In this document: positions 12,031 through 22,362 of the stretch, one piece after another
Position numbering within the stretch: position 1 is the first letter of the stretch
Layout of the letters: each line of letters starts with the position of its first letter
NCBI GenBank assembly: GCA_012934845.2
Contig: WNNJ02002217.1
Span: 96,222-160,221, forward strand
Direction of reading: 5' to 3'
DNA from: Pomphorhynchus laevis
Taxonomy: Eukaryota > Acanthocephala > Palaeacanthocephala > Echinorhynchida > Pomphorhynchidae
DNA: 64,000 nucleotides
The notes under the pieces: model-generated
Databases searched by the model: none
What the model was told of the DNA's origin: nothing
Seen by the model: only the letters and a program-made list of their open reading frames with translations
Made by a program: the position numbers and the translations under genes

Positions 12031-12319
12031 AAACGATATATCATGTAAGCTTTGAAAATAGCAAAAGACTTTTCATGTAAAATGTACCTTTTATCCATTT
12101 TAACAGTCTAATGATGGTTAAAAAATTAATGATGTAATGTTGATAACGACAAACATCATAAACACATATAACAAACATCATATAACACACATATTGTTTT
12201 TAACAATAAAAAAACCAAAATTACATAATATTTTGAAAACGAAACAGAAAAATTTTGAGAAATAAATTATACATTCCAGATTTTAGTTTCCCTCGCTTCA
12301 ATCGCGGAACATTCTAGAG

Positions 12320-12822
12320 CAGTGTTTCTCAAAGTGGTCTGTAAAAATAGCCCCCATCAAGACTCGAACCAGAACAGTCAATTGAAATTCAAATTCAAAA
12401 GCGGCTATCAACAATTTTGGTTGCAAAATAAAATTCAACAAAGTTATCCTGAAACATGGGCAATCGTTCAGAAGTTTTTGATTGCCTTCCCAACGTCATA
12501 TCTGGTCGAAAGAGGATTTAGCGCAGTTACAAATATTTTGTCAAAGAAAAGAAATCGTCTTCAAATAGTTCAGAGAGGCAATCTAAGACTTCTATTAACT
12601 AATATAGAACCGAAAATCAAAACCCTGGTAGACTCGCACCTGATACATCCGTCTCATTAAACACTTAACGCTAAACTATTATTTAAATATATGGAGATCG
12701 TGCTTAAAATAAACTATAAGTAAATCAGAATTTTTATTAATATTTTTTTATATCAGGGGGTCCATAATAAATATTGTTTTTTTTAAAGGGGGCGGCTGAC
12801 AAAAAAAGTTTGAGGAACACTG
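12320..12822 (+). mobile_element. hAT DNA transposon, 503-bp internal-deletion derivative with TIRs and TSD
   Basis: The left end is CAGTGTTTCTCAAA and the right end is the reverse complement of CAGTGTTCCTCAAA, giving 14-bp terminal inverted repeats with one mismatch. Both sides are flanked by the identical 8-bp TTCTAGAG (12312-12319 and 12823-12830), the 8-bp target duplication expected of hAT transposases. The interior keeps only the transposase C-terminus. The element is complete at its ends but cannot encode a full transposase, so it could only have moved in trans. Confidence 0.9.
12322..12660 (+). pseudogene. hAT transposase C-terminal dimerisation region (SCAND3/ZBED-type)
   Basis: The 112-codon frame ends with FPTSYLVERGFSAVTNIL, SKKRNRLQIVQRGNLRLLLT and IEPKI, followed by HPSH. 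This is the conserved hAT C-terminal (dimerisation) block of transposases related to SCAND3/ZBED proteins. The first 25-30 residues derive from the terminal region, not from a catalytic domain. The DDE catalytic parts and BED finger are absent. The frame is intact, suggesting a fairly recent deletion derivative. Confidence 0.85.
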
Positions 12823-13065
12823 TTCTAGAGTATTCAAGAATTCACTTACTATTCTTAAACAAACCAGTTCCAGAACGACATTTTTCAGAACGACGCTGTT
12901 TCAGGCCAAAACTACTGTTAAATTTATGTTAAATCAATCAACTCAGAAATAAAAAAATTATAGTGTTTAAAATACAAATGACGAAAAGTAAGAATATAAA
13001 TAAAACAGTACATGATACTGTGCCAAAATCCATAGTGAATGCAAAACCTGTCACTCTATAACTTT

Positions 13066-13885
13066 AACTAATAGTTTTTTTGATTTTAACTATAAATTAA
13101 TTTCAACAAGCCCCACTTATATTCTCGGCGGTGCTCTCGACATCATTGCTGTTCCCAACTGCTTCAATGACTATACATGTTTGTCAATTACTGGTCCTGG
13201 TTTGCCCGATCATTTCATTGTCACTCTTACTCGCCCAAATCATCATTCAACGGCACCAACATTAGCTACTCCAAGTCGACTCTGAAAACTTCTCGATATC
13301 ACTATTCTCCGCGCAGACCTACTCAATTCTTAACTCTTTTCACTAACACTTGGCAATCTTTCTCGTGATGATCTCTGCATTCTGCTTGATTCTGAACTTA
13401 CGAATATCCTCAATCAACTTCTGCCTATTTGACCCTGACGTTTTCAGCGCTTGTGTCATGCTCCCTTGTTCAATTCCAACCGTATTCTGTCTAAGCGACG
13501 ACTCCGTCACTCTTTTCATTGGTTTAATCGCTTTCTTAAACGTTTTTCAAACTCACTCACTTCAAACCTCCGTGCCATATCACTCGTATGTGTACTAAAC
13601 ATACCCTTTTTTGGCGAAATCAACTCGAGTCCAATTCCAACTATAAATCTCATTGGAAAATATTAAACACAATTCTTTCACGATCATCTACTCCTTGTTA
13701 CATAAATCCTGATGAATTTTCTTCTTATCTACAATCTAAGCTTTCCCAGGGCTATTACAACTTCTTCCCGTTTTGTCTGATGAAATTTATTCGGTTCTTC
13801 TGTCATTACTTAATAAAATGTCTTTCACTTCTTGTATGACTCTAATATCTACACTCATTTTATCAAGACTTGACTACTGTCTCAG
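13066..13885 (+). mobile_element. LINE-A2 internal fragment (endonuclease end to pre-RT)
   Basis: The stretch begins in the APE domain (FDFNYKLISTSPTYILGGALDIIAVPNCFNDY-like, split over frames near 13075-13170) and includes LPDHFIVTL with the SDH-type motif altered to PDH. It continues through the linker at 13440-13800. Near 13830 it jumps to SCMTLIST..LSRLDYCLS of the RT tail, so most of the RT is deleted. It ends at 13885 against an A1-type endonuclease segment. Confidence 0.7.
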
Positions 13886-16185
13886 TGCATGATCGTTTTG
13901 CTGCCTACACCTGACTGTCCATCTCCGATCCTGGTCTATCCGATCACTTTCTCGACATTCCTTAATCTCACTTTTAACCACACCTCACTTCACACACCTA
14001 CTAACCTACGTTGCACTTGGATAAATCTAGACCTTCCCCTACTCCGCTCTTCCTTACTCAAATCGTATATATCCTATATCACAATAACATCTTCCTCCCC
14101 TCACGATCTCGCCTTTCTTGTCGACTGAAGTCACATTCACTTTCAATATTCTCTTGCCCTTCAAGCATCATCCTCACCGTAAATTGCACCGCGTCCCATG
14201 GTTTGAAATTCAATGCCTACTTTCAAAGCGTCGACTCCGTCATGCTTTTCGAGTATATCACCATTCTCTCAGACATGATATCCGCTTGCTCACTCTGTAT
14301 TTCCGTGATTACTATCTTGCTCTTCGATGGTATCATCTCAACCTTTTACGTACCAAATGCAACTCCTTCTATCAGCATAAAATCACCAGTTCATTCAAAT
14401 CTAAGTCTCTCGGGCCTACTTTTAACTCAATCCTTTCTCGCTCCTCTTTGTCTTGCAACATCAATCCTCATAACTATTTGTCATTTCTTAAGACCAAAGT
14501 ATCCAGATTGCTCTCTCACACACCCGTCTTTATCTCATCCCACTCTTCCTCGCCTCGCCTCATCCACCCGAAACTCATTTTCTCCCTGTTTCACCTGCAA
14601 AAGTATTATCTGTCCTCGTGTACTTTGCCAACAAAACCTCATATGCCGATCCCCTTACTTAAATCCATATGCTCATCGATATCTCCTTTTCTCACTACCT
14701 TGTTTAACTCGTCCATCCTCAGTCGTATATTCTCTTCACACTGCAAATCCGCCATCCTTAGTCCCCTCCTTAAGAAACAATCGCTCGACCCCTCCCTTCC
14801 TTCTAGCTACCGTCCATTTCACTCCTCCCTACTCTTTCTAAGAACATAGAACGCCTCATTTTAAAACAGATCAACGTTTATCTCTCTTCATCTAATCTGT
14901 ACCCGCCTTTCCAATCCGATTTCCGCTCTTATCACTCCACAGAAATCGACTGCATGACAGTTTACAACGACCCACTCATTTCTCGTGATAAGGCTCTATG
15001 TAGTGTTCTCATCTCCCTTGACCTATCATCTCCTTCGACATCGTCGACTACTCCAACCTCCTTTCTCGCCTTCGTTATGATCACGGCTTTTCTTCCTCAT
15101 CTGTTGCATGGCTGGCCTCATATCTATCCAACCGTTCTTTTCGAGTATGTTCAAATTCATCATCCTGTCCTCCCATCCCTATTTTCTGAGGGGTCCAAAA
15201 CGGTAAAGTCCTAAGACCCCTTCTTTTCTCTCTTCTACTCGGCGATCTTTCTCCGTCTATCAAACCTTACTAATTTAACGTCATGCAATACGACGTTGAT
15301 ATTGTCATATATGCTCATGCACTCGTCCATCGCATGCACGATATCGGCATTTTCCTCTTCAACTGTATTTCTTCTATCTACAAATGTCTTTCCAATCTCC
15401 ATCTCGTTCTAAACCCAAACAAGTCCGAAATAAAATGAACCCTCCCCGTCAACCTAACATATCTCCTCCTACTGTATCTTTTACCCTATCGCTCATCCCC
15501 ATAGTGCACAATCTCACTTTCTTAGGCATCCATTTCGATGATCATATTTCCCTTAAACCCTTCGTCCGTGACAAGGTTCGTTCGTCTAACTTAATTCTCC
15601 GTGACATTCGCAGTATTTACCCCCTTATCGACTTCCGTTCTTATATGCCTATTCTTTCGTCGTTTCTTTTCTCTAAAATCGATTACTGCCCTAACTTTTT
15701 TGCCTATTCTCCAAAATTCATCTTCCTAACCATACAACTCATCATCAACTTCGACGTTCGAGTGCTCCTACGTATCCGTCGCTTTCAACACACATGCACA
15801 TATCTTGCCCAACTCTCCTGGCCCGCCATCCACATCCGCATCCAACTCCGCCTTCTTTTCGTAACTTTTCGTCTCATCTATGTCGGATCCCCATCGTTCA
15901 TCAACCTCCCTTTCTTAGAAGAACACTCGCCCCACCTCTCTCTATCTCTGCGTTCCCGTCATTCTCTCTTACTCGACGTTCCGAATTACTCTAACAACTA
16001 CGGTCTACGATCCTTCCTCGTCGCCGCTCCACTCGCCTGGAACCTACTCCCTCTCGACGTCAGCCTCGTTCCCTCCTTTATCCCATTAAAATATCGCCTC
16101 TGTTCCTACATTCTCGACACATTATTTAGATTTTTGTTTTTTTTGTGGTCACATGTACGCGTGCGGTGGCACTCACTCAGGTGAG
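13886..16185 (+). mobile_element. LINE-A1b, 5'-truncated copy
   Basis: It starts within the end of the APE domain (DRFAAYT, SISDPGLSDHF-like) and runs through the linker and RT to the C-terminal tail (LRSFLVAAPLAWNLLPLDV at about 16007-16065). It stops near 16180 before the terminal CATTTGCCAC. The motif B region at about 15190 carries the same GGGTCCAAAACGGTAAAGTCC sequence as the copy at 8686, replacing the codons for GVPQGSVLG. Motif C is also changed (QYDVDIV instead of QYADDIL). Numerous frameshifts. Confidence 0.75.
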
Positions 16186-16195
16186 TCTTAACAAA

Positions 16196-16535
16196 TCACC
16201 TGTGTGTACTCTTCTTCCCTACAACGCATCGTCAACGCAGCCGTCCGAATTCTCCACCGTCTTCGTCGTTTTGATCATATATCCCACAATCTTGCTTCTC
16301 TCGATTTGCCTACAATTTATTGTCGTGTTCAAATGCGTCTTCTTCTCATTGCTTTCCGCCTGGTAACTTTTCATACACCTTTATTTCTCAACCTTCCTTT
16401 TGCATTCCTGTAATTCCCTTCTTTTACATGTCCCAAACTACTATACCTTCTTTGGATTCCGCTCCTTCCTGGTAACTGCTCCTCTATCGTGGAATCATCT
16501 GCCCATTTATATACGCCAAATAACCTCTCTGATCA
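16196..16535 (+). mobile_element. LINE-A2 C-terminal fragment
   Basis: Forward sequence encodes the end of ORF2: LQRIVNAAVRILHRLRRFDHIS, LASLDLPTIYCRVQMRLLLIAFRLV and later the SFLVTAPLSWNHLPIYIR-like tail. It ends before the 3' UTR at about 16535, where reverse-strand LINE-A sequence begins. A sharp tail-to-tail junction. Confidence 0.7.
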
Positions 16536-16868
16536 AAAAGGATCGGAGACCGTAGTTGCTAAGTAATTGGGAACGTAGAGTAAGAGGGAATTACGGGAAC
16601 GCAGAGATTGAGAGATGGGATGAGTGTCGTCTAAGAAAGGGAAGTTGAAAAACGATGGGGAGTCGACAGCGATGAGCCAAAAAAATTACGAGAAGGCAGA
16701 GTTGCATGCGGATGTGGATGGTAGGTCAGGAGAGTTGGCGAGATATGTGTATGTGTGGTCAAAGCGACGGAGACGTTGGAGCACTCGAACGGCAGAGTTT
16801 ATGATACGTTGTAGAGGTAGGATGATATATGTTGGAGAATTGGCGAAAAAGCTGAGGGAGTAATCGAT

Positions 16869-17399
16869 TTATGGGAAAAGAAGCGATGAAATAAGAGACA
16901 TACAGGAAGCGAAGTCGATAAGAAGGCGAATACAGCGGACGTTACGGAGAATTAAGTTAGACGAGCGGACATTGTCACGGACAAAGGGTTTAAGGGGAAG
17001 GTGATCATCAAAACAGAATCCTAAAAAAGTAAGATTGTGGACTACGGGAATGATTACTGAGGCAAAATATACACGGGGATGAGATATGTTAGGTTTACGG
17101 GGGAGGATCCACAATATTTTAGATTTGTCTGGGTTTAGAACATGACGAAGATGGGAGGGACGTGTGTAGATAGAAGAAATACAGTTGGAGGGAGGAAATA
17201 AGTTGGAGGAAAATAGATATGTATTAACTTGCTTGAGAACGAGACGCTCAAGGAGTTTAGAGAGGGTTGGAAGAAGTGAGATAGGACAGTACGAAGATGG
17301 TAGTGAAGGGTTGAGAGACATCTTTTTGAGGAGAGGGCGAACAGTGGCGCATTTCCAGTAGGATTGAAATGTGCGGCTGCGGATAGACAAGTTAAACAA
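16869..17399 (-). pseudogene. Chimeric, internally deleted LINE-A RT reading frame
   Basis: The 176-codon frame starts as A2 (IRSRTFQSYWKCATVRPLLKK ... VNTYLFSSNLFPP). After residue 95 it continues as A1-like sequence (LNPDKSKILWILPRKPNIS, VVHNLTFLGF, LPLKPFVRD). The RT core with motifs A-C is missing, so it cannot be catalytic. The frame stays open across the junction. It could be a recombination or template-switch product, or a copy of an intermediate subfamily with a deletion. Confidence 0.6.
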
Positions 17400-17452
17400 A
17401 GTGGTTAGGAAGTAGGTGGGAATTGGGTCAGAAGGAGATGTTTTATTAGGTA

Positions 17453-18840
17453 ATTATTATTATACATTCAACAACATACGAGCATTAGCTCAAATAGCTG
17501 GCTCACAATAAGTTCGTAAATAAATTAATTAGTTATTAAAATAAGGAAATGCAACACGAAACATTGCTTGATCCATTCGTAGTCTTCTTTTAAAAGTATT
17601 AAGTGAACTACATCAAACGGTGTCTGCATCAAGGTTGTTCCAAAGCTCAACAATTCTTCTATCAAATTGCATCGCGCCCAATTTCTGTACCCTGTTTCTT
17701 CGAATAGTTAAAGAATGACCGCGAAGAACATTTGAACCACGTAGTTGAACCCTACTCCTAAGAAGGTGATGAGGACGTTGGAATAAGTGCCGAACTGGGC
17801 ACATATTTATGTACCAACGGGTCCATGTGACTGTCTCAAGTCCTAATGATCTAAGTCTGTCTTCATAAGGCAGCGACGCCAACGTTGGTGCTAGCTTTGT
17901 TGCCCTGCGAAGTACCCTCTCTGATTTCTTATGTTCATGCACAGTACGTGGGTATACAACCGGAGCTGCATATAAAAGTCTACTCAATACATGTGCTAAA
18001 ATCAGAGGCCGAAGAGCAGTCGGATTAACGCGAACAAACGCGCGTCGAATCATACCTATCATTTTATTGGAGTTGGCACAAGCTTGATCAGAGTGTTTTT
18101 TAGTTGATAAATTAGAGGTAACCCATACTCCTAAATCTTTGTAACTATCGACACTTTCCACAATACAGCCCTTATATTTGTAACAAGCTGATGTTAGTTG
18201 CTTGCGAGCATTACTAATAATACGCATGTGTTTGCATTTCGAAACATTTATCACAAGCTTGTTAGACGCCGCCCACAACTCCACATTATCTATGTCAGTT
18301 TGCAAATTATCAACATCTTCACATAAATGAATGGGCCGCCATATTTTTAAGTCATCTGCATACAAACATGATCGAGAGCAAATGCACCCAGGCAAATCGT
18401 TAACATAAATGCTGAATAAAAGCGGACCCAAAACTGAACCTTGAGGTACTCCAATATGACATTCTCTAAACACAGACAATGACCAATCGACAAGTACTCG
18501 AAAGCAACGATCACGAAGAAATTCTCTAATCCAATCAACCATTATGTTTGGGAGTCCAGTATTGACAAGTTTCTGAAGAAGTAGACCATGATCTACTCTA
18601 TCAAAAGCTTTAGAAAAGTCGAAGAATATAATGTCTGTATCGGTATAGTGTGTCTTATTCGCTGTCCAATCAAGATGAGCATCAAGCAAATTTGAAACAG
18701 TTGAATAACCCTCCCGAAATCCGTGCTGATTAGGGACTAAAATTTTTCCTACACGAAAAAACTCAACCATGTAGCGATGCACAAACCTCTCCAACACTCT
18801 ACAGCAAATGCAGGTAATGCTCACCGGCCTATAATTCTCG
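17453..18840 (-). mobile_element. LINE-C, 5'-truncated insertion in the reverse LINE-A
   Basis: The unit begins at ENYRPVS (18840, reverse) and ends with a 3' UTR ending in ATAATAATAATTA near 17453. An uninterrupted A2 copy reads TTTTATTAGGTAATGACAGCAGAACC at 25430; here the two halves of this sequence lie on either side of the LINE-C, so the insertion point is clear. The duplicated target is very short (a few bases of TAAT/ATGA), so a long TSD is not seen. Confidence 0.8.
17613..18824 (-). CDS. LINE-C reverse transcriptase and C-terminal domain, best preserved copy
   Basis: This is a 403-codon open frame without internal stops. The first ATG at 18824 is not a true start because homology (ENYRPV) continues to 18840. 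Motif A is FFDFSKAFDRVDH (residues 67-79), motif B is IGVPQGSVLGPLL (125-137) and motif C is LYADDLKIW (154-162), so the catalytic residues are intact. The post-RT region has YKDLGVWV, MIGMIRRAF and RRATKLAPTLASLPYEDRL, then RGHSLTI and the terminal IVELWNNL. The family resembles CR1/jockey-like 'pol' proteins. The endonuclease half is missing because of 5' truncation, so it is not autonomous. Confidence 0.85.
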   Translation of the reverse strand: MSITCICCRVLERFVHRYMVEFFRVGKILVPNQHGFREGYSTVSNLLDAHLDWTANKTHYTDTDIIFFDFSKAFDRVDHGLLLQKLVNTGLPNIMVDWIREFLRDRCFRVLVDWSLSVFRECHIGVPQGSVLGPLLFSIYVNDLPGCICSRSCLYADDLKIWRPIHLCEDVDNLQTDIDNVELWAASNKLVINVSKCKHMRIISNARKQLTSACYKYKGCIVESVDSYKDLGVWVTSNLSTKKHSDQACANSNKMIGMIRRAFVRVNPTALRPLILAHVLSRLLYAAPVVYPRTVHEHKKSERVLRRATKLAPTLASLPYEDRLRSLGLETVTWTRWYINMCPVRHLFQRPHHLLRSRVQLRGSNVLRGHSLTIRRNRVQKLGAMQFDRRIVELWNNLDADTV

Positions 18841-20065
18841 ATGACAGAAGAACCGAAAAACTTGGTCAGACGAAACGGGAATAAGGTGGAAAAGCTTTAG
18901 AAGGGAAGTATTTAAAGAGATGAGAGGATATAAGGGGCATATGGGTAGAACGGAAATTAAATTAGATAGCTTAGTGGCCGATAAGAGGAAAATTCATCAG
19001 GATCTATGTTGCAAATGGTAGATGATCGTGAAAGAATTGAGTTTAAGATTTTCTAATGAGATTTAGAGTTGGAAGTGGACTCGAGTTGATTTCGCCAAAA
19101 GAGAGTACGTTTAGTCCGCATACGAATGAGATGGGAACGGCGGAGAGAAAGATAGGAAGCACGGAGATTTGGAGTAAATGAGGTTGTAGAACATTTAAGA
19201 AAGCGATTAAACACACCAAAATAGTGACGGAGCCGATGCTTAGAAAGACTACAGTCTGAAACGAAACAGGGAGCACGGAGCGACCGCTGAAAACGTCGTG
19301 GTCGAATAGGCAGAAAGTTATTAAGGTTGTGGGTAAGTTCAGAATCAAACATAATGAAGAGATCATCGGGAGATATATAGTTAAGAGGAAGTGAAAAGAG
19401 AGAAAAATTGAGTAAGGCTGTTTAGAAAATAGGGATATCGAGAAGTTTCCAGGGTCGAATTGAAGTAATGTTGGATGTGAAGAAGGATGGATACGAGTAA
19501 GAGTAAAAATAACAAGGACATGATCGGATAAACCAGAATCAGTAATTGACAAAGGTATAGTCATTAAAACAGTTAAGAACAGCAATGATGTCGAGAGCAC
19601 CGCCGATAATATGAGTAGGGATTGTTGAAAATAATTTATAGTTAAAATCAGAAAAAAAGATTAGTTAAAGTGATAGAGTCAGAGTCAGCCCGGAGATCAA
19701 GATGAATGTTAAAGTCACCGAGAATAAAATAAGGAGTATAAGACAATGAACAGTGAGGCAGAAGATCTGCAAAGTCGTTAAAGTAGATACATGATGGGGC
19801 AACTGAACCTGGGCTGTATACAATCACAAGTTCTAGAGGGAAATGAGTTGATAATCTGCGTATGTGTAATTCGAACAAAGTGTAACGGATGTTAACGTTA
19901 ATTTTACTTAGCGATATTGGGTGACGAGCAATTACAACAATACCGCCATGGTTAGAAGCAGTAGATGTATGAGGCAATTGGACGAGCTGATTCAACTAGA
20001 GAACAACCAGAGACGACTAATAGCAAGATCGTCGGAGTCAGAGTGCCAGGATTCGGTAATGCATA
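18841..20065 (-). pseudogene. LINE-A2 APE endonuclease and linker, reverse
   Basis: The reverse segments 19648-19995 and 19043-19600 encode the APE-type nuclease that nicks target DNA. Visible motifs are NHGGIVVIARHP, a PGSVAPS block and ILGDFNIHLD (the GDFN catalytic box). The SDH box is present as SGLSDHVLVIF, encoded near 19540. Stops and frameshifts separate the parts. The linker toward the RT continues to 18841. Confidence 0.7.
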
Positions 20066-21299
20066 TAATCTTCTTCTTATTCTTCAGCCTTTGTTCCGCT
20101 TTGAGGCAGGGTCGGCTATGTGAGATTTAGCCCTCCATTTCGCTCTATTTTCGGCTTGGTCTGGGTGAAGTCCAGCTGCCTTGAGATCTGTGTGAAGGCC
20201 ATCTAACCATCGGTGCTTGGGTCGACCTCTCGGGCGTTTGCCTATGATCTCATACTTTAAGGCGGTCTTTGCAAGGGAATAATTTTCACTCCGCAACACG
20301 TGGCCATACCACCGGAGTCTGGCCCCTTGCATTTTATTTACGATAGGGGCGACGCCGTATCTTCGGAGGATGTCCATATTTCTCACGTGGTCATACCGGG
20401 TAATTCCGCTTATCCACCGCAGCATTTTCGTCTCCATGACCGCAAAGCGTCGTTCCGCTGCCTTGGTAATAGGCAAGCACTCTGTGCCGTACATAGCCAT
20501 AGGGCGAATGATTGAGCGGTAGATCTTTGATTTCAGGTGATCCTTGATGCGACGGTCACATAAAACACCTGTCGTCGCTCGCCATTTTGTCCACGCTGAG
20601 CTTATTCGTGCATTGACTTCATAAGTCACGTCGCCGCTTGCCGAGAGTATGGTTCTGAGGTACTTGAACCGGTCCGTTCGTCTCAGGTCAAAGCCATTAA
20701 TATTGATGGTGCCACTTTCATGTGGGTCTGTTGTGAGGTATTCGGTCTTGTCTAGATTAAGTCGTAGTCCGTATTGTGCGAGTCGGTTATTCCATACAGT
20801 AGTTGATTCCTCCAGGTCCTGTTTGTTGTCCGCCACCAGCCAGGCATCGTCAGAGTAAAGAATGGTATATGGAATCGACTTTTGGATATCACGCGTTATA
20901 GCGTTCATAACTGTGTTGAATAATGCCGGTGAGAGAGCACTTCCTTGATGGACCCCCACTGATATTTGAAATGGCTGTGACATTCCAGCTGCGCTTAGAA
21001 CCCGACTTTCGGTATTCTCGTAGAGCAGCATCACCCATCGGATTAGATGTTCCGGGACTTGATGCTGACGCAGCGCATACCATATTAATTCATGTGGTAC
21101 ACGATCAAAAGCCTTTTCCAAATCCAAGAATACAACGTGGAGCGGCTGATTTTTCTCCAAGTGTTTTTCTAGGAGCAGTCGTGCTGCGTGGATAGCGTCA
21201 GTGGTGCCACAGTTTTTTACGAATCCTGTTTGGTTTATGGTGATATCAACAATGTCACGGATACGCTTATCTAGAATTCGTTCAAATATTTTCATCGCT
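20066..21299 (-). mobile_element. LINE-D (RTE-like), 5'-truncated insertion with 10-bp TSD
   Basis: The insert is bounded by the direct repeat GTAATGCATA at 20056-20065 and 21300-21309. Uninterrupted A2 copies have a single GGTAATGCAGAGAATATCG at this site (26662 and 53890), confirming the duplication. The RTE 3' end is short: the stop codon lies about 18 bp from the end, and the tail is rich in GAA/AAT repeats, consistent with the short repeat-ended 3' UTRs of RTE elements. Confidence 0.9.
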
Positions 21300-21436
21300 G
21301 TAATGCATAGAATATCGATAAATAATTGATCGAAGATATCAAGGAGCATATCAGCTTTATGAAGAATGGAGTGAGTGTTAAATGGACTAAGACGAAAAGT
21401 ATGCTCAGGAGCGAGATCGATTAGCGAAGAAGACAA
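20084..21436 (-). CDS. In-frame chimera: LINE-A2 endonuclease start fused to RTE reverse transcriptase
   Basis: The 450-codon frame has residues 1-46 from LINE-A2 (SSSLIDLAPEHTF ... DILCIT) and residues 47-450 from the RTE (MKIFERILDKRIRD onward). RTE motif A is FLDLEKAFDRVPHELIW, motif B GVHQGSALSPALF and motif C LYSDDAWLV, with YSDD where FADD is usual. The C-terminal half has RWYGHVLRSENY and GKRPRGRPKHRWLD, ending HIADPASKRNKG. The RT part looks undamaged. The fusion is a by-product of the insertion keeping frame. Expression is unknown. Confidence 0.85.
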   Translation of the reverse strand: MSSSLIDLAPEHTFRLSPFNTHSILHKADMLLDIFDQLFIDILCITAMKIFERILDKRIRDIVDITINQTGFVKNCGTTDAIHAARLLLEKHLEKNQPLHVVFLDLEKAFDRVPHELIWYALRQHQVPEHLIRWVMLLYENTESRVLSAAGMSQPFQISVGVHQGSALSPALFNTVMNAITRDIQKSIPYTILYSDDAWLVADNKQDLEESTTVWNNRLAQYGLRLNLDKTEYLTTDPHESGTININGFDLRRTDRFKYLRTILSASGDVTYEVNARISSAWTKWRATTGVLCDRRIKDHLKSKIYRSIIRPMAMYGTECLPITKAAERRFAVMETKMLRWISGITRYDHVRNMDILRRYGVAPIVNKMQGARLRWYGHVLRSENYSLAKTALKYEIIGKRPRGRPKHRWLDGLHTDLKAAGLHPDQAENRAKWRAKSHIADPASKRNKG

Positions 21437-21454
21437 GGGGAAAGATTAGGGGGT

Positions 21455-22362
21455 GAAATATAATTTTATTTTAAAGGCATACAATGTTCTCTGTATCACT
21501 GAGTCATGGTTTCATCAGTATATTGTCGATCTCGCTGTTAATATCCAGGGTTTTCGCCTACTTCGAAGCGATATAAGATCTTGGTGTTGCTGCGTATATT
21601 TGAGATAATTTTATTTTTTATGACGTTTCAAACATATGCGATCCCAATGCCTATTTTGACTCTAAGCTTACATATTAAGCAGACTATATTGGTTAAATTT
21701 TTTATAGTGTATCGCTCCCTTTCCATGACCACTGACTGTGATCTCATGGTACAAATTTTACAATCGACGTATTTCTTCCCACTCTATTCTATTGGGCGAT
21801 TTTAATCTACCGCTTTCTAATTGGTCTGAATTTGTGTTTTAATGAAGGTATTGCCATAGAACGAAAGATTTATGAGTTTCTTACTGATAAGCTTCTACTG
21901 ATCCAACACATTGAACAACCATCTTGTTTATCATCTAGCGATGGTGCGATACTTGATGTGTTATTGTTATAGCATGTGAATGACCTCCGATGCGTGTGAT
22001 TTCACCAATTGGCAGACTTTCTAAAGTGATAGATTAAGGGCTCAGATAGTTGTTGCTTTTTCGCAGTCGCTTATGAAAGCTATCTCGCTTTTATCTAAGC
22101 GTCCGCGCACATTATAAATATGCGAGAAATCTATGTATCAGATTAAAAGCTTCGAAACGAGATAGATTTAAATCTGAAATCGTCGATGAGATTAATCGAA
22201 ACTCTAAAGTATTTTGGTCCAATGTGCGTCGTAACAGAACTTTTAATAATGAAATCAAATACATGCGCACAGCTGCTAAAACACTTAGAGCGTTATATTG
22301 TATTAAAAACACTTTTGCAAGGCTAAATCCGTCGAGTTTTAAACGACTTTATTGCGCGTTAA
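21455..22362 (+). mobile_element. Old LINE-C, upstream half (endonuclease and linker)
   Basis: Forward reading frames show an APE-type nuclease: LCITESWFHQYIVDL (about 21490), LLGDFNLPLSNW (about 21785-21820) and a degraded SPIG.LS block (about 21995). A linker follows with KSEIVDEINRNSKVFWSNVRRN at about 22165-22235. At about 22262 the frame passes directly to the post-RT region (AAKTLRALYC ... RLNPSSFKRLY), so the RT is deleted in frame. It is interrupted at 22362; matching downstream sequence resumes at about 27779. Confidence 0.65.

Larger units (their letters stand above)
16536..21450 (-). mobile_element. Reverse LINE-A2/A1 mosaic, split by a LINE-C and an RTE insertion
   Basis: Reading on the reverse strand, LINE-A parts lie at 21450-21300 (APE start), 20065-18841 (APE and linker) and 17452-16536 (RT and tail). 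They follow the order of an uninterrupted A2 copy such as 27105-23941. The gaps are filled by an RTE (20066-21299) and a LINE-C (17453-18840). The APE segment 19648-19995 reads SNHGGIVVIARHP, VIYSPGSVAPS and ILGDFNIHLD. The segment 16869-17399 joins A2-like RT start to A1-like RT tail with motifs B and C missing. The 3' UTR is absent. Confidence 0.75.
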
